A program made the translations under genes and the position numbers. The notes below the pieces were generated by a model that was given only the letters and a program-made list of their open reading frames with translations, made no database searches and was not told the DNA's origin. Below, piece after piece: positions 1-6,826 of a DNA stretch of 18,819 nt. Origin of the DNA: an uncultured Collinsella sp. Lineage in GTDB: Bacteria; Actinomycetota; Coriobacteriia; Coriobacteriales; Coriobacteriaceae. Position 1 is the stretch's first letter, and each line of letters opens with the position of its first letter. The stretch spans positions 1 to 18,819 of the forward strand of contig UQSC01000026.1 of the NCBI GenBank assembly GCA_900543615.1. Direction: 5' to 3'.

Positions 1-598
1 CGAGGGTCGTGGCATAGCGCTCGGAAACAATCGCGAGCACGTCGCGAACAAGCTGGACCGAAACAATCAGACGGTCAGAGCGCTGCGGCATGGTGGCGTT
101 GACGATATGCAGCGTAATGAAACTCTGCTCTTCTTCGCTCATCTGGATGCCCATATACTCCTTGATAATCTGCAGCGCACGGCCCGCAAGTGCATACTCC
201 TTGCGATAGAACTGCTGGATCTCGAGCAGCAACGGATTCTCACAGGAGACGCCCTTGCGCTCGCGCTCCAAAGCAAGGCTGATATGGTCTGCGAGAGCGA
301 TGAGAATCTTGTCGTTGATATCAACATTGAGCTCTCGACGAAGCATCTGAACGATTTCCTCGGAAATCACGAGGTTGACGGTGGGAATGGACTCCAAAAG
401 ATGTGCCAAGCGGTCAATCGTACGCGAATCCTGAGAAGTTCCCTCCTGCAACGCGTAGGTCTTTTCGACTGATGCCTCGTCGATGGCATCGCCGGCATGA
501 CGGCCAAAGCAGAGGCCTCGACCGATGACGATGAGCTCGGAGCCATCGTCCGAAGTGACCATTGCGACGTTGTTGTTAAAAACTCGCTTGATAACCAC
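1..598 (-). CDS. BglG/LicT-family transcriptional antiterminator (3' end cut off by window edge)
   Basis: RNA-binding antiterminator controlled by PTS phosphorylation of its PRD domains; when active it binds a RAT hairpin in nascent mRNA and prevents termination. Translating the minus strand from 598 gives about 199 residues. The start, MVIKRVFNNN, matches the CAT RNA-binding domain, which continues through IVIGRGLCF and AGDAID. PRD1 follows with ADHISLALER and ITLHIVNA, carrying the two conserved histidines, and the beginning of PRD2 (LIVSVQLVRDVL) reaches base 1. The GTG at 598 is chosen because it gives the family-typical start and has GGTGGG just upstream. GTG codons at 610 and 607 are also possible. 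It lies 18 nt after the EIIA stop, in the same frame, so the two are probably one operon. Family assignment is secure; the sugar specificity is not visible. Confidence 0.9.
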   Translation of the reverse strand, partial: MVIKRVFNNNVAMVTSDDGSELIVIGRGLCFGRHAGDAIDEASVEKTYALQEGTSQDSRTIDRLAHLLESIPTVNLVISEEIVQMLRRELNVDINDKILIALADHISLALERERKGVSCENPLLLEIQQFYRKEYALAGRALQIIKEYMGIQMSEEEQSFITLHIVNATMPQRSDRLIVSVQLVRDVLAIVSERYATTL

Positions 599-616
599 GG
601 TACCCACCACAAGAAT

Positions 617-1129
617 TTACTCGGAAAGCCAGATGACAGGCTCTTTAACAGCGACAGGGCCGGAAGCGTGCTCACGAAGAGTCGAGTTCTCCGAACGCTC
701 GCACACGATAACGAAGACCGTGGGATCAAAGCCGGCAGCGCGAACCACGTCGAAATCGACCTCGACGAGGGGCTGGCCCGCGTCGACATAGTCACCCTGG
801 GCAACAAGCGCATGGAAGCCCTTGCCCTCAAGTTTAACAGTGTCGATTCCGATATGCAGCATCACCTGAGCGGAGCTGTCATCGGACATGATGCCCAGCG
901 CGTGCTCAGTCGGAAACAGCGCCGCGACGGTGCCGGAAACAGGAGCGCACACCGTTCCCTCTTGGGGAACCACGGCAACGCCATCGCCCACTGCACGGCT
1001 GCTAAAAGCGGGGTCATTGGTATTTTCTAGATGAACAAGCTCGCCGGAAACGGGAGCGAGGATTTCGAACTCGGAAGCCGCAGTCGTCTGCTTATCCGAG
1101 CCACCCATTAGGCGAGAAAAGAAACCCAT
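617..1129 (-). CDS. PTS glucose-type EIIA component
   Basis: Cytoplasmic phosphocarrier that passes phosphate from HPr to a sugar-specific EIIB. The 170-residue protein has the EIIA-Glc fold signatures: ILAPVSGELV near residue 23, GDGVAVVP near 48, and both active-site histidines, His76 (TEHALGI) and His92 (MLHIGIDTV), the latter being the likely phosphorylated residue. It stands alone, without fused EIIB or EIIC. ATG 1129 is preferred over the in-frame ATG 1147 because AAGGG lies 10 nt upstream of it and family similarity begins here. It is followed directly by the antiterminator gene. The leader at 1130-1260 holds a RAT-like/terminator-like hairpin pair, suggesting the operon is autoregulated. 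Whether it is the general EIIA (Crr) or dedicated to one permease cannot be told. Confidence 0.93.
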   Translation of the reverse strand: MGFFSRLMGGSDKQTTAASEFEILAPVSGELVHLENTNDPAFSSRAVGDGVAVVPQEGTVCAPVSGTVAALFPTEHALGIMSDDSSAQVMLHIGIDTVKLEGKGFHALVAQGDYVDAGQPLVEVDFDVVRAAGFDPTVFVIVCERSENSTLREHASGPVAVKEPVIWLSE

Positions 1130-1158
1130 GGTGACATGTCCCTTCATAAATATAGCCC

Positions 1159-1213
1159 AACCAAAATCAATCGAATGCGCCCATTGAGACGCTCGCGATC
1201 AAAGACTTTGGTT
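1159..1213 (-). terminator. terminator-like hairpin in the EIIA leader, overlapping the RAT-like stem
   Basis: On the minus strand AACCAAA (1213-1207) can pair with TTTGGTT (1165-1159), with further pairing inside (ATCG/CGAT and GCG/CGC). The left arm shares AACC with the right arm of the upstream RAT-like hairpin, so the two folds exclude each other. The tail after the hairpin (GGGCTATATTTATG) is only moderately T-rich, which weakens the call as an intrinsic terminator. Confidence 0.4.
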
Positions 1214-1242
1214 AGGCCCACGTCCGAGGGGACTCGGTAACC
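1210..1242 (-). promoter_or_regulatory. candidate ribonucleic antiterminator (RAT) hairpin
   Basis: The minus strand reads GGTTA-CCGAG-TCCC-CTCGG, then nine unpaired bases (ACGTGGGCC), then TAACC. This gives a 5-bp outer and a 5-bp inner stem with a strongly asymmetric internal loop. GGTTAC plus GGGC on the 3' side resembles the GTTAC...GGC pattern of LicT/SacY/BglG targets. It lies about 20-50 nt after a predicted transcription start, in the leader of an operon that encodes such an antiterminator. The role is inferred from layout, not from a matched covariance model. Confidence 0.45.
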
Positions 1243-1266
1243 TTCCGCATTTCTTTTACGGGGGTT

Positions 1267-1294
1267 ATTGTAGACAAGCCCAAAGCCGGAACAA
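1267..1294 (-). promoter_or_regulatory. possible promoter of the EIIA-antiterminator operon
   Basis: On the minus strand, TTGTTC (1294-1289) and TACAAT (1272-1267) are 16 nt apart. The -10 is good (5/6) and the -35 weak (3/6). A start near 1260 would give a leader of about 130 nt containing both hairpins described above. Confidence 0.35.
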
Positions 1295-1348
1295 TCATTA
1301 TGACCGGTGAACGGTATTATTTCTCCGATAAACGGTATTTAGGCGTCA

Positions 1349-1375
1349 CTTGGGGACGTTCCTTTTCTGCCGGCA
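1349..1375. repeat. dispersed intergenic repeat, TGGGGACGTTCC type (partial copy)
   Basis: This stretch reads TGGGGACGTTCC, then TTTTCT, then GCCGGCA. The same pattern occurs at 17268-17292 with three differences. Here the opposing arm of the palindrome is missing or decayed (GGGACACTCC follows). It lies in the gap after the flavodoxin-like gene, beside the GGGGACAGG-type palindrome at 1405-1451. Confidence 0.6.
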
Positions 1376-1404
1376 CCCAGGGACACTCCTCACTCTGGTG
1401 CATT

Positions 1405-1451
1405 GGGGACAGGTTTGTTTGCACCAGGTCGGTGCAGATTAACCTGGCCCC
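1405..1451. repeat. palindromic intergenic repeat, GGGGACAGG/GGTGCAGATTAACC type, copy 1
   Basis: Left arm 1405-1425 (GGGGACAGG...TTTGCACC) and right arm 1431-1451 (GGTGCAGATTAACC...CCCC) are 21 nt each, separated by 5 nt, and pair except for about five central positions. It begins 22 nt after the stop of the minus-strand flavodoxin gene, so it may shape that mRNA's 3' end, but there is no T-run for a classical terminator. Its right arm matches 12590-12610 at 20 of 21 bases. Confidence 0.65.
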
Positions 1452-1472
1452 ATTGCGCCAATTTCGTATGCG

Positions 1473-2234
1473 CTAGATAAAGAGCTCGCATTCCTTCCGC
1501 ACGACGCAAACCTTGCTCAGCATCTGGGAAACAGCGGATAGCTTGTTGGGATCAAGCTTACGAGCGCCTCGCGGACATACGGCAATGCAGCGCATGCAGG
1601 AGATGCACGCCTCGCCAGCTGCTCGTTTGGGGTCACCCTTGTCGATAGCACAAACGGGGCACGCCGCGGCGCATGCACCGCAGGAGACACAATCCCCTGT
1701 TGCCTCGGGTGCCATGCGGTGACCTCCGGCTTGTTTATAAGGACGATTGCCAGGAATAGAGGGCTCGGATGTATCCTCGGCCAACAGCTTTTGCTGAATT
1801 TGCTGCGCAAACTCTGCGAGCTGCGCCGCATCCTGCACATCCGGACGACCGGCAGCAAACTGTCGCGCAATGGAATGTTCTGCAATGGCCGCAACTGCCG
1901 TGATCACCCGGAATCCCGCATGCTTCGCAACGTCCTCCAGCTCTACGAGCGTGTCCTCAAACGCGCGGTTTCCGTAGACGCACACCAGAACGGCCCGCGC
2001 TCCGTTGCCGTGAACCATGCCCAACCGGTCAGCCACCACAGCCGGGATTCTACCGGCATACGCCGGCACAGAGATTACGGCCACGTCGTCCTCAGTCATC
2101 GAGACAGCGCTGAAATCTAGCCCGCTATCGGTCAGATCGACGGTAACGGTATTCTTGTCCAGTGCCCCGGCCACAAGGCCAGACACCTTCTGCGTTCCAC
2201 CCGTCGGACTAAACACAATTTCGAATACGCTCAT
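1473..2234 (-). CDS. flavodoxin-like / 2[4Fe-4S] ferredoxin fusion protein (EFR1-like)
   Basis: Probable cytoplasmic electron carrier of 253 residues combining an FMN-binding flavodoxin-like half with a bacterial ferredoxin half. The phosphate-binding loop is SPTGGT at residues 9-14. A second loop, VPAYAGRIP, resembles flavodoxin FMN contacts. The C-terminal half has two cysteine quartets, C182-x2-C-x2-C-x3-CP and C210-x2-C-x2-C-x3-CP, typical of two [4Fe-4S] clusters. ATG 2234 is chosen over an in-frame start at 2261 because GGGAGG lies 8 nt upstream and the flavodoxin strand starts there. Such proteins are common in anaerobes; the physiological partner is unknown and no neighbour suggests one. 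Confidence 0.88.
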   Translation of the reverse strand: MSVFEIVFSPTGGTQKVSGLVAGALDKNTVTVDLTDSGLDFSAVSMTEDDVAVISVPAYAGRIPAVVADRLGMVHGNGARAVLVCVYGNRAFEDTLVELEDVAKHAGFRVITAVAAIAEHSIARQFAAGRPDVQDAAQLAEFAQQIQQKLLAEDTSEPSIPGNRPYKQAGGHRMAPEATGDCVSCGACAAACPVCAIDKGDPKRAAGEACISCMRCIAVCPRGARKLDPNKLSAVSQMLSKVCVVRKECELFI

Positions 2235-2316
2235 CGAGGCACCCTCCCCTACGCCTGGCAACGCGTCAAGCCGCTTTCACATCCAGCCAGAGTATACGGC
2301 ACGTGGGATCCCCATT

Positions 2317-2345
2317 TTGGTGCATCAAGCACCCCAATGCACCAA
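2317..2345. repeat. short inverted repeat upstream of the flavodoxin-like gene
   Basis: TTGGTGCAT (2317-2325) and ATGCACCAA (2337-2345) form perfect 9-bp arms around an 11-nt loop, 83 nt upstream of the ATG at 2234. It could be an operator or a relic of the GGTGCA-type repeats, which share the core TGCACC. Confidence 0.45.
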
Positions 2346-2369
2346 CCCTACGCTGTCTGCCTCTTCGTT

Positions 2370-2406
2370 TTGTATAAATTACGGTACAGATTGTATATAT
2401 TTACGG
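2370..2406. promoter_or_regulatory. AT-rich direct repeat with 21-bp period
   Basis: TTGTATAAATTACGG (2370-2384) and TTGTATATATTTACGG (2391-2406) are near-identical and start 21 bp apart, about two helical turns, in an otherwise GC-rich region. This is the geometry of a tandem regulator site. It lies 136-172 bp upstream of the flavodoxin-like gene on the minus strand; no plus-strand gene follows closely. The rest of the 620-nt gap at 2235-2854 shows no credible coding frame. Confidence 0.4.
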
Positions 2407-2443
2407 GATACCGCTGTGTTCTCCTGAGGTACCCCATCCTGGC

Positions 2444-2680
2444 CCGTGCAAAAAACGGAGTATTCTGCAACGTAACCACGCCAGCACCGCCGCGGGTAGG
2501 CAAAACTGTAGGGCGCCGTATCATTCTAAGTCCCGACATGGCGAGAATGACGCGCCCCTGCTCCGGAAAACGACGAAATCTGACTCAGAACGCTCGCCAG
2601 GGATATCCGAAGGCCACCGTTGGCGACGTCGAATCATATGCAGACAACTCGAACTGCAGAATACTCCAAAAAATGCACGG
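2444..2680. repeat. 237-bp non-coding region closed by inverted repeats (GGAGTATTCTGCA)
   Basis: The left end 2444-2469 and right end 2655-2680 are inverted copies: CCGTGCA...GGAGTATTCTGCA against TGCAGAATACTCC...TGCACGG. Of 26 positions 20 match: 13 and 7 at the ends, with a six-base A-rich core in the same orientation on both sides. Between them are smaller stems, for example TCATTCT (2521-2527) with AGAATGA (2544-2550), flanked by GGGCG/CGCCC, and TCGCCA with TGGCGA near 2594-2626. No protein is evident. It may be a structured RNA, a mobile-element relic or two copies of a regulator site; nothing seen decides. Confidence 0.45.
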
Positions 2681-2780
2681 CGCACCCCATGGGACCCATT
2701 GCCGCATGGCAGGAAACAGGTCCACGGCATCCTCTAGATGCATTCCCGAGGAAATCACATTTGAACTAGCGATCGGATAC

Positions 2781-2822
2781 GGCAAACAAAAAGGGCCCCG
2801 AACGTAGTTGCTCGGGGCCCTT
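2781..2822 (-). terminator. intrinsic terminator of the DEAD-box helicase gene
   Basis: A perfect 11-bp stem, AAGGGCCCCGA with TCGGGGCCCTT (2791-2801 and 2812-2822), is followed on the minus strand by TTTTTGTTTG. It lies 33 nt past the helicase stop codon. Confidence 0.92.
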
Positions 2823-2854
2823 GGTTCACCTCGCCCTAGCGGGCGATGCGTATG

Positions 2855-5104
2855 TTACTTGCGCTTGCCGCCGCCGTCACCGGGGCGACGGGAGCTGCCG
2901 CCGCGCTTGCCGCCACGGCTGTTGCCATAGCTGCCACGGTTATCGCGACCGCCGGCACGGCCGCCACGGGAGCCGGCCTGGTTGCCACCACGAGCGCCAC
3001 GATAGCCGCCACGACGCTCCTCGCGGGTATCGTCGTAGTTGCGCCAGTCATCGCGACGATCGCGGCTGGCACGCGGGTCACGACGATCGCGCGACTCGTT
3101 AGAACGACCAGCGCCGCCGCGGCCGCCATTGCCGCGAGCACCCTCGCGACGCTCGCCGCCGCGGCTACCGCGCTCTTCAAAGCGCTTGCCGCCACGGGGC
3201 TCACCGCCACGGGCAGCACGCTCACCACGACCCTCGCCGCCGCGACGCTCATCACGGCCACCGCACTCGTCATCACGACCGGAACGACGGCGGTCGCCCG
3301 CACCGCGCTTGCCACCGCGCGAACCGCGGCCCTCGTCCTCGCGCTCGACACGACGACGGCCACCGCGATCCTCGTCCTCGCGGCGGCGGCGATGTGCCTC
3401 GCCCTGGAACTGCTTGGCACGACGCTCGGCACGGTTGCCACGCGGGGCCTGCTTGACGGCGTCAGCACCGCCGCGCTCCTCGGCAGCAACCTCGCGGGCC
3501 ACGCTCTCCACGGCCTCGTCCACGCGAGCCTGAACGCCCTCGCGCACGCGGGTCTTGCCGCCGCGCTTAGGACGGCTCGGGCGCTCGCCGTCGCCGCGAC
3601 GCTCGTCGCGACCGCGGTTGGAACGACCGGCCACATCGCCGTAGTCATCGCCGTTGCGCTTGCCGTCGCGACGCGCCTGCTCAAGCTTCTTCTTGCTCTT
3701 GGACTTGCCGCGCTTGGTCTTCTTCTTCACCTTAAAGGCCGCAGGATCGCGCTCGGGGTCAACCGCGGGCGGATTGGGGCCCACATGCAGGTCACCGGCC
3801 TCGTAGATGTCGGCGGTCTTGTCCATGAGCTTCTCGATCTCGTAGAACTCATCGACATCCTGCTCGGTCACAAACGTGATGGCCCAGCCCAGCTCGCCGG
3901 CACGACCCGTACGGCCAATACGGTGAATGTAGTCGGTCGGCTCGGCCGGCACGTCAAAGTTCACGACGTAGCGCACGTCGCTAATGTCGATGCCGCGGGC
4001 AAGCACGTCGGTTGCCACCAGCACGTCAACGGTACCGTCGCGGAAGGCCGAAAGGGCACGCTCGCGCTGGGCCTGGCTGCGGTTGCCGTGAATCGCGGCG
4101 GCCTTGATGCCCTTGCGCTCCAGACGACGGCAGCAGCTGTCGGCGCGGTGCTTGGTGCGCATAAAGACGATAGTGCGCTCCGGGCGCTCCTTTTTGAGGA
4201 ACTCGGGCAGCAGGTTGTTCTTGGCCTCGATGGACACCGGGAACACAAACTGGTCGACGGTGTCGGCGGTCGACGTGGCGGGCGCGATCTCCACGCGTGC
4301 CGGGTCGCTCACCAGGTCGGTGATCTCGCCCACGGCCTCCTCGTCGAGCGTCGCCGAGAACAGCAGCGTCTGGCGCTCGGCCGGCGTCTCGCGCACAATG
4401 CGGCGGACGGCAGGCAAAAAGCCCATATCGAGCATACGGTCGGCCTCGTCGAGCACCAGCACCTTGACCTCGTCCAGATGGCAGGCACCCTGCTCGATCA
4501 GATCGACCAGACGGCCCGGCGTTGCGACCAGGATGTCGCAGCCGTACTTGAGGGCAGCGGTTTGCGGCTTGTAGCTCACGCCGCCCACGACGGTCACGGC
4601 AACGTGGCCCGTGACGTCGGCGATCTTGCTCGCGACCTCGTCGATCTGCTGGGCAAGCTCGCGCGTGGGGGTGATGACGAGCATCACGGGGCCACGGCCG
4701 TTGCCCTCGGGCTTTTTAGCACCGCGACGGCGGTTGCGGCCGCCACGCTCGCGCACGGGTTTGGGAGGAGCGATGTGCTCCAGATTGTTCATAGTCGGCA
4801 GCAAAAAGGCGGCCGTCTTGCCGGTGCCGGTCTGGGCGGCGGCAAGCAAGTCGCGGCCCTCGAGCACCACGGGGATCGAGCCAGCCTGGACAGGCGTCGG
4901 CGCCGTGTAGCCCAGGTTCTCGATAGCACGAAGCATCTCATCCGAAAGGCCCAGCTCGTCAAAGGCGGGCAGGCTCTCGGTAGCGGACTCGACGGCCTGG
5001 GCAGCATTGGCCTCATCGGCGGCATCGAAGGCAGCCTGGGTCATGGCCTCGCGGGCCTCGTCCAGGATCTCGGCGTCGGTGACGTCAGATACAGAATTAC
5101 GCAT
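2855..5104 (-). CDS. DEAD-box ATP-dependent RNA helicase with long RG-rich C-terminal tail
   Basis: Cytoplasmic RNA-unwinding ATPase, 749 residues. Q-motif region with F48 and Q73; motif I AQTGTGKT (K96); PTRELAQQI; TPGRL; motif II DEAD at 219-222; SAT; VATDVLARGIDI; motif VI HRIGRTGR from H394. After about residue 430 comes some 320 residues rich in Arg, Gly, Lys, Asp and Glu, with many RGG/RGGG repeats, expected to be disordered and RNA-binding; this makes it much longer than a minimal DEAD-box protein. It resembles the CsdA/DeaD/RhlE group, but the exact subfamily is unclear. ATG 5104 is chosen because AAGGA lies 10 nt upstream; an upstream GTG at 5140 has no such site. The gene is followed by a strong terminator at 2781-2822. 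The long upstream gap (5105-5375) contains a possible minus-strand -10, TATACT at 5309-5304, which would leave a roughly 190-nt leader. Confidence 0.95.
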   Translation of the reverse strand: MRNSVSDVTDAEILDEAREAMTQAAFDAADEANAAQAVESATESLPAFDELGLSDEMLRAIENLGYTAPTPVQAGSIPVVLEGRDLLAAAQTGTGKTAAFLLPTMNNLEHIAPPKPVRERGGRNRRRGAKKPEGNGRGPVMLVITPTRELAQQIDEVASKIADVTGHVAVTVVGGVSYKPQTAALKYGCDILVATPGRLVDLIEQGACHLDEVKVLVLDEADRMLDMGFLPAVRRIVRETPAERQTLLFSATLDEEAVGEITDLVSDPARVEIAPATSTADTVDQFVFPVSIEAKNNLLPEFLKKERPERTIVFMRTKHRADSCCRRLERKGIKAAAIHGNRSQAQRERALSAFRDGTVDVLVATDVLARGIDISDVRYVVNFDVPAEPTDYIHRIGRTGRAGELGWAITFVTEQDVDEFYEIEKLMDKTADIYEAGDLHVGPNPPAVDPERDPAAFKVKKKTKRGKSKSKKKLEQARRDGKRNGDDYGDVAGRSNRGRDERRGDGERPSRPKRGGKTRVREGVQARVDEAVESVAREVAAEERGGADAVKQAPRGNRAERRAKQFQGEAHRRRREDEDRGGRRRVEREDEGRGSRGGKRGAGDRRRSGRDDECGGRDERRGGEGRGERAARGGEPRGGKRFEERGSRGGERREGARGNGGRGGAGRSNESRDRRDPRASRDRRDDWRNYDDTREERRGGYRGARGGNQAGSRGGRAGGRDNRGSYGNSRGGKRGGSSRRPGDGGGKRK

Positions 5105-5375
5105 ATGTCGTTGTTCCTTATCTGCACGCGTTATGGGCACGGCATGCGGCCGCGCGGGCGTGCTTGGTAGTGCGCTAATACATACAAAAACGGGTGCGCA
5201 CAGAGAGGACGTTGCTCAGCACGCTGGCGATCGCTTTGGCAGCCCTATCACGCGCCGTCCAGACGCAGCAGCTCTAAGCGATGGAGCAGATTCGCCGCCG
5301 GTTAGTATACCCGTACTCCGTATGCCCCCACGTAAACCACAGATGACGAGGCGGACGAGGTGGGCCCGGCTGATT

Positions 5376-5513
5376 GTCTCAATCTGTAACATCTACAGGG
5401 CAAATCTTCCTCTACGTGTTACAGATCGAGACAAACGGTCGACACGGTTCACAAACGTCTCAATCTGTAACAGTTACCGAGTAAAATCGGCCCTAATTGT
5501 TATAGATCAAGAC
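5376..5513. repeat. 57-bp palindrome array A (2 units)
   Basis: Unit A1 is 5376-5432 and A2 is 5457-5513. Each has a 16-nt left arm GTCTCAATCTGTAACA, a 25-nt centre, and a right arm (TGTTACAGATCGAGAC in A1, TGTTATAGATCAAGAC in A2). The interval between units is 24 nt and the period 81 bp. The A2 centre has an inner stem, CCGA/TCGG. The array lies in the 588-nt gap between the divergently transcribed helicase and FHA genes, so it cannot be a shared terminator. Sequence is shown directly; function is unknown. Confidence 0.93.
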
Positions 5514-5579
5514 AGAGGGGGATTTCCGTCCAGTCCAAACCAAATCTCTCGCTCTTCCTGCAATTTCGAACATGTGGCC

Positions 5580-5585
5580 TATAAT
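5580..5585 (+). promoter_or_regulatory. possible -10 element for the FHA/kinase region
   Basis: A consensus TATAAT lies about 108 nt upstream of the FHA gene start, just after array A. The best -35 (CTGCAA, 16 nt upstream) is weak at 3/6. The AT-rich stretch 5555-5640 is typical of a promoter region here. Confidence 0.4.
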
Positions 5586-5692
5586 GTTGCTTTGGTTACG
5601 CTATATATTGCGCAGCCATTTAATACATCGCCCACTGGGAGCCATTAATTCCTATCGCCATATTGGCTAGGAAGCAATCAAAGGAGGTATCC

Positions 5693-6655
5693 GTGGCAGC
5701 AGAGACGCCTTGCTCGGTCCTCTATAACGATATTCGCTCGTTCGGCGGTCTTAAACATCTCGAGATCGCCCGAATGCTCATCAATGGAAACTCTTATCTC
5801 GGCAGTACCCTGCTCGAGAAATGCTCTTCCAACCGCTCGTATCTCACCCGTTACATCGTCCATCGCAAGCCTGACCAGTGCGCGCCCTCCATCTACAGCG
5901 ACTTTACCGTCACCACGCTCAACCTTTCCTCGGCAATCTGCAGCAAGCTCGGCGGCGGCGAGTCCGCCTATCGGGCAATCGCCGAGCACTATCGCGGTCC
6001 GGCCGCCAACGAAATGATGTCGGCTCTCGCCAGCTACAAACTGGACAGCCGCCTATATGCAAATGCCCTCAATCGCATCGACATCTTTGACGGCAATGCC
6101 GTGCGTGAGAAAAGCACGCTCTTCTTGATGCTCTTTGTAGCAACGGGGGCGCTCGCCGATCCCGTTCAGGGCGTGGCCACCGTCGAGCGCTTTTGCGACA
6201 GCAAGACGGGCGGGCACTTTGGCACCACCGAAACTACCGTCGGACGTGGCTTTATGAGCAGCCTGGAGCAGCCGCGCACCGTCGCCCCCAACCTCGGTCT
6301 GCTCAGAACCCATGCCGACAACTGCGCCAACATGCAAATCCATCCCCTCACACGCGATCCGCGCGGCACCGTGATTGGTTCTTTGCCCAAAACCTCGCCC
6401 AGCATCACCGATGTGGGCGCCGACGCATCGCGCGAGCATCTTCGCATTTGGCTCGAGGGTGGGCACTGGTACGCCCAGGGCCTTGGATCGACCAACGGCA
6501 CAGTGCTCGAATCGGGCGCGGGCGACGGCGATATTGTGATTGAGCCGCCGCGCGACCAACGCGAGCCCGGCAAAGTCTATCCCCCCGTGGAAATCGCCAA
6601 CAGCGACAGGCTCCATCTGGGTCTCTACACGACATTCCTTGTCATTGTGGACTAG
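5693..6655 (+). CDS. FHA-domain protein
   Basis: A 320-residue cytoplasmic protein with a forkhead-associated phosphothreonine-binding domain at the C-terminus, about residues 223-320. FHA marks are VIGSL near 227, SREH at 246-249 and GSTNGT at 265-270, followed by the closing strands NSDRLHLGLYTTFLVIV. The first 220 residues are mostly helical-looking and not recognised. GTG 5693 is chosen because a perfect AAGGAGG sits 5 nt upstream; an in-frame TTG at 5663 lies before that site and is rejected. It is followed by a Ser/Thr kinase gene on the same strand 171 nt later, so a natural inference is that its FHA domain reads phosphothreonines made by that kinase. A hairpin at 6659-6695 may end or attenuate its transcript. 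The gene pair is bracketed by palindrome arrays A and B. Confidence 0.85.
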   Translation: MAAETPCSVLYNDIRSFGGLKHLEIARMLINGNSYLGSTLLEKCSSNRSYLTRYIVHRKPDQCAPSIYSDFTVTTLNLSSAICSKLGGGESAYRAIAEHYRGPAANEMMSALASYKLDSRLYANALNRIDIFDGNAVREKSTLFLMLFVATGALADPVQGVATVERFCDSKTGGHFGTTETTVGRGFMSSLEQPRTVAPNLGLLRTHADNCANMQIHPLTRDPRGTVIGSLPKTSPSITDVGADASREHLRIWLEGGHWYAQGLGSTNGTVLESGAGDGDIVIEPPRDQREPGKVYPPVEIANSDRLHLGLYTTFLVIVD

Positions 6656-6658
6656 CGC

Positions 6659-6695
6659 GGACGGCGATCGAAAGACGGTCGCCGTCCGTCTTTCG
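6659..6695 (+). terminator. hairpin after the FHA gene with two mutually exclusive folds
   Basis: Fold 1 pairs GGACGGCGA (6659-6667) with TCGCCGTCC (6679-6687), 9 bp. Fold 2 pairs CGAAAGACGG (6669-6678) with CCGTCTTTCG (6686-6695), 10 bp with a 7-nt loop, followed by TCTTCTACCTTCT. The pyrimidine-rich tail suits fold 2 as a weak terminator. It begins 3 nt after the FHA stop codon. Confidence 0.55.
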
Positions 6696-6733
6696 TCTTC
6701 TACCTTCTGCGTCGTAAACGACAATGCACAGCG

Positions 6734-6794
6734 GTATACGCGGGCAGTGCGGCTATCATGGTACTTTACCGATATCCGCACTGCTCGCGTATAC
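6734..6794. repeat. 19-bp inverted repeat upstream of the kinase gene
   Basis: Arms 6734-6752 and 6776-6794 (GTATACGCG...CAGTGCGG and its complement) match at 18 of 19 positions, around a 23-nt centre that contains TATCAT (6754-6759), a possible -10. The right arm ends 32 nt before the kinase ATG. It may be an operator over the kinase promoter, but no clear -35 is present. Confidence 0.6.
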
Positions 6795-6826
6795 GTGCGG
6801 CAACCCATGCCAGACAAAGGAACGCC

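Noticed and set aside
107..1030. Plus-strand frames at 107-472 and 497-1030
   Set aside because: They lie opposite the antiterminator and EIIA genes, whose domain motifs are clear on the minus strand.
2337..2807. A 156-residue plus-strand frame in the gap before the helicase terminator
   Set aside because: It spans the direct repeats and the inverted-repeat block, has no ribosome site and shows no conserved-looking pattern.
2846..5170. A 774-residue plus-strand open frame opposite the helicase
   Set aside because: It is the antisense of a strongly supported DEAD-box gene; its Ala/Thr-rich low-complexity sequence comes from GC-rich codon bias, and it has no recognisable domain.
5376..5513. 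Reading the 57-bp hairpins as ordinary transcription terminators
   Set aside because: Array A sits between divergent genes, no unit has a T-run after its stem, and the units come in multiples with a fixed period.
5663..5692. TTG start at 5663 for the FHA gene
   Set aside because: The perfect AAGGAGG at 5681-5687 lies inside this extension and fits the GTG at 5693.
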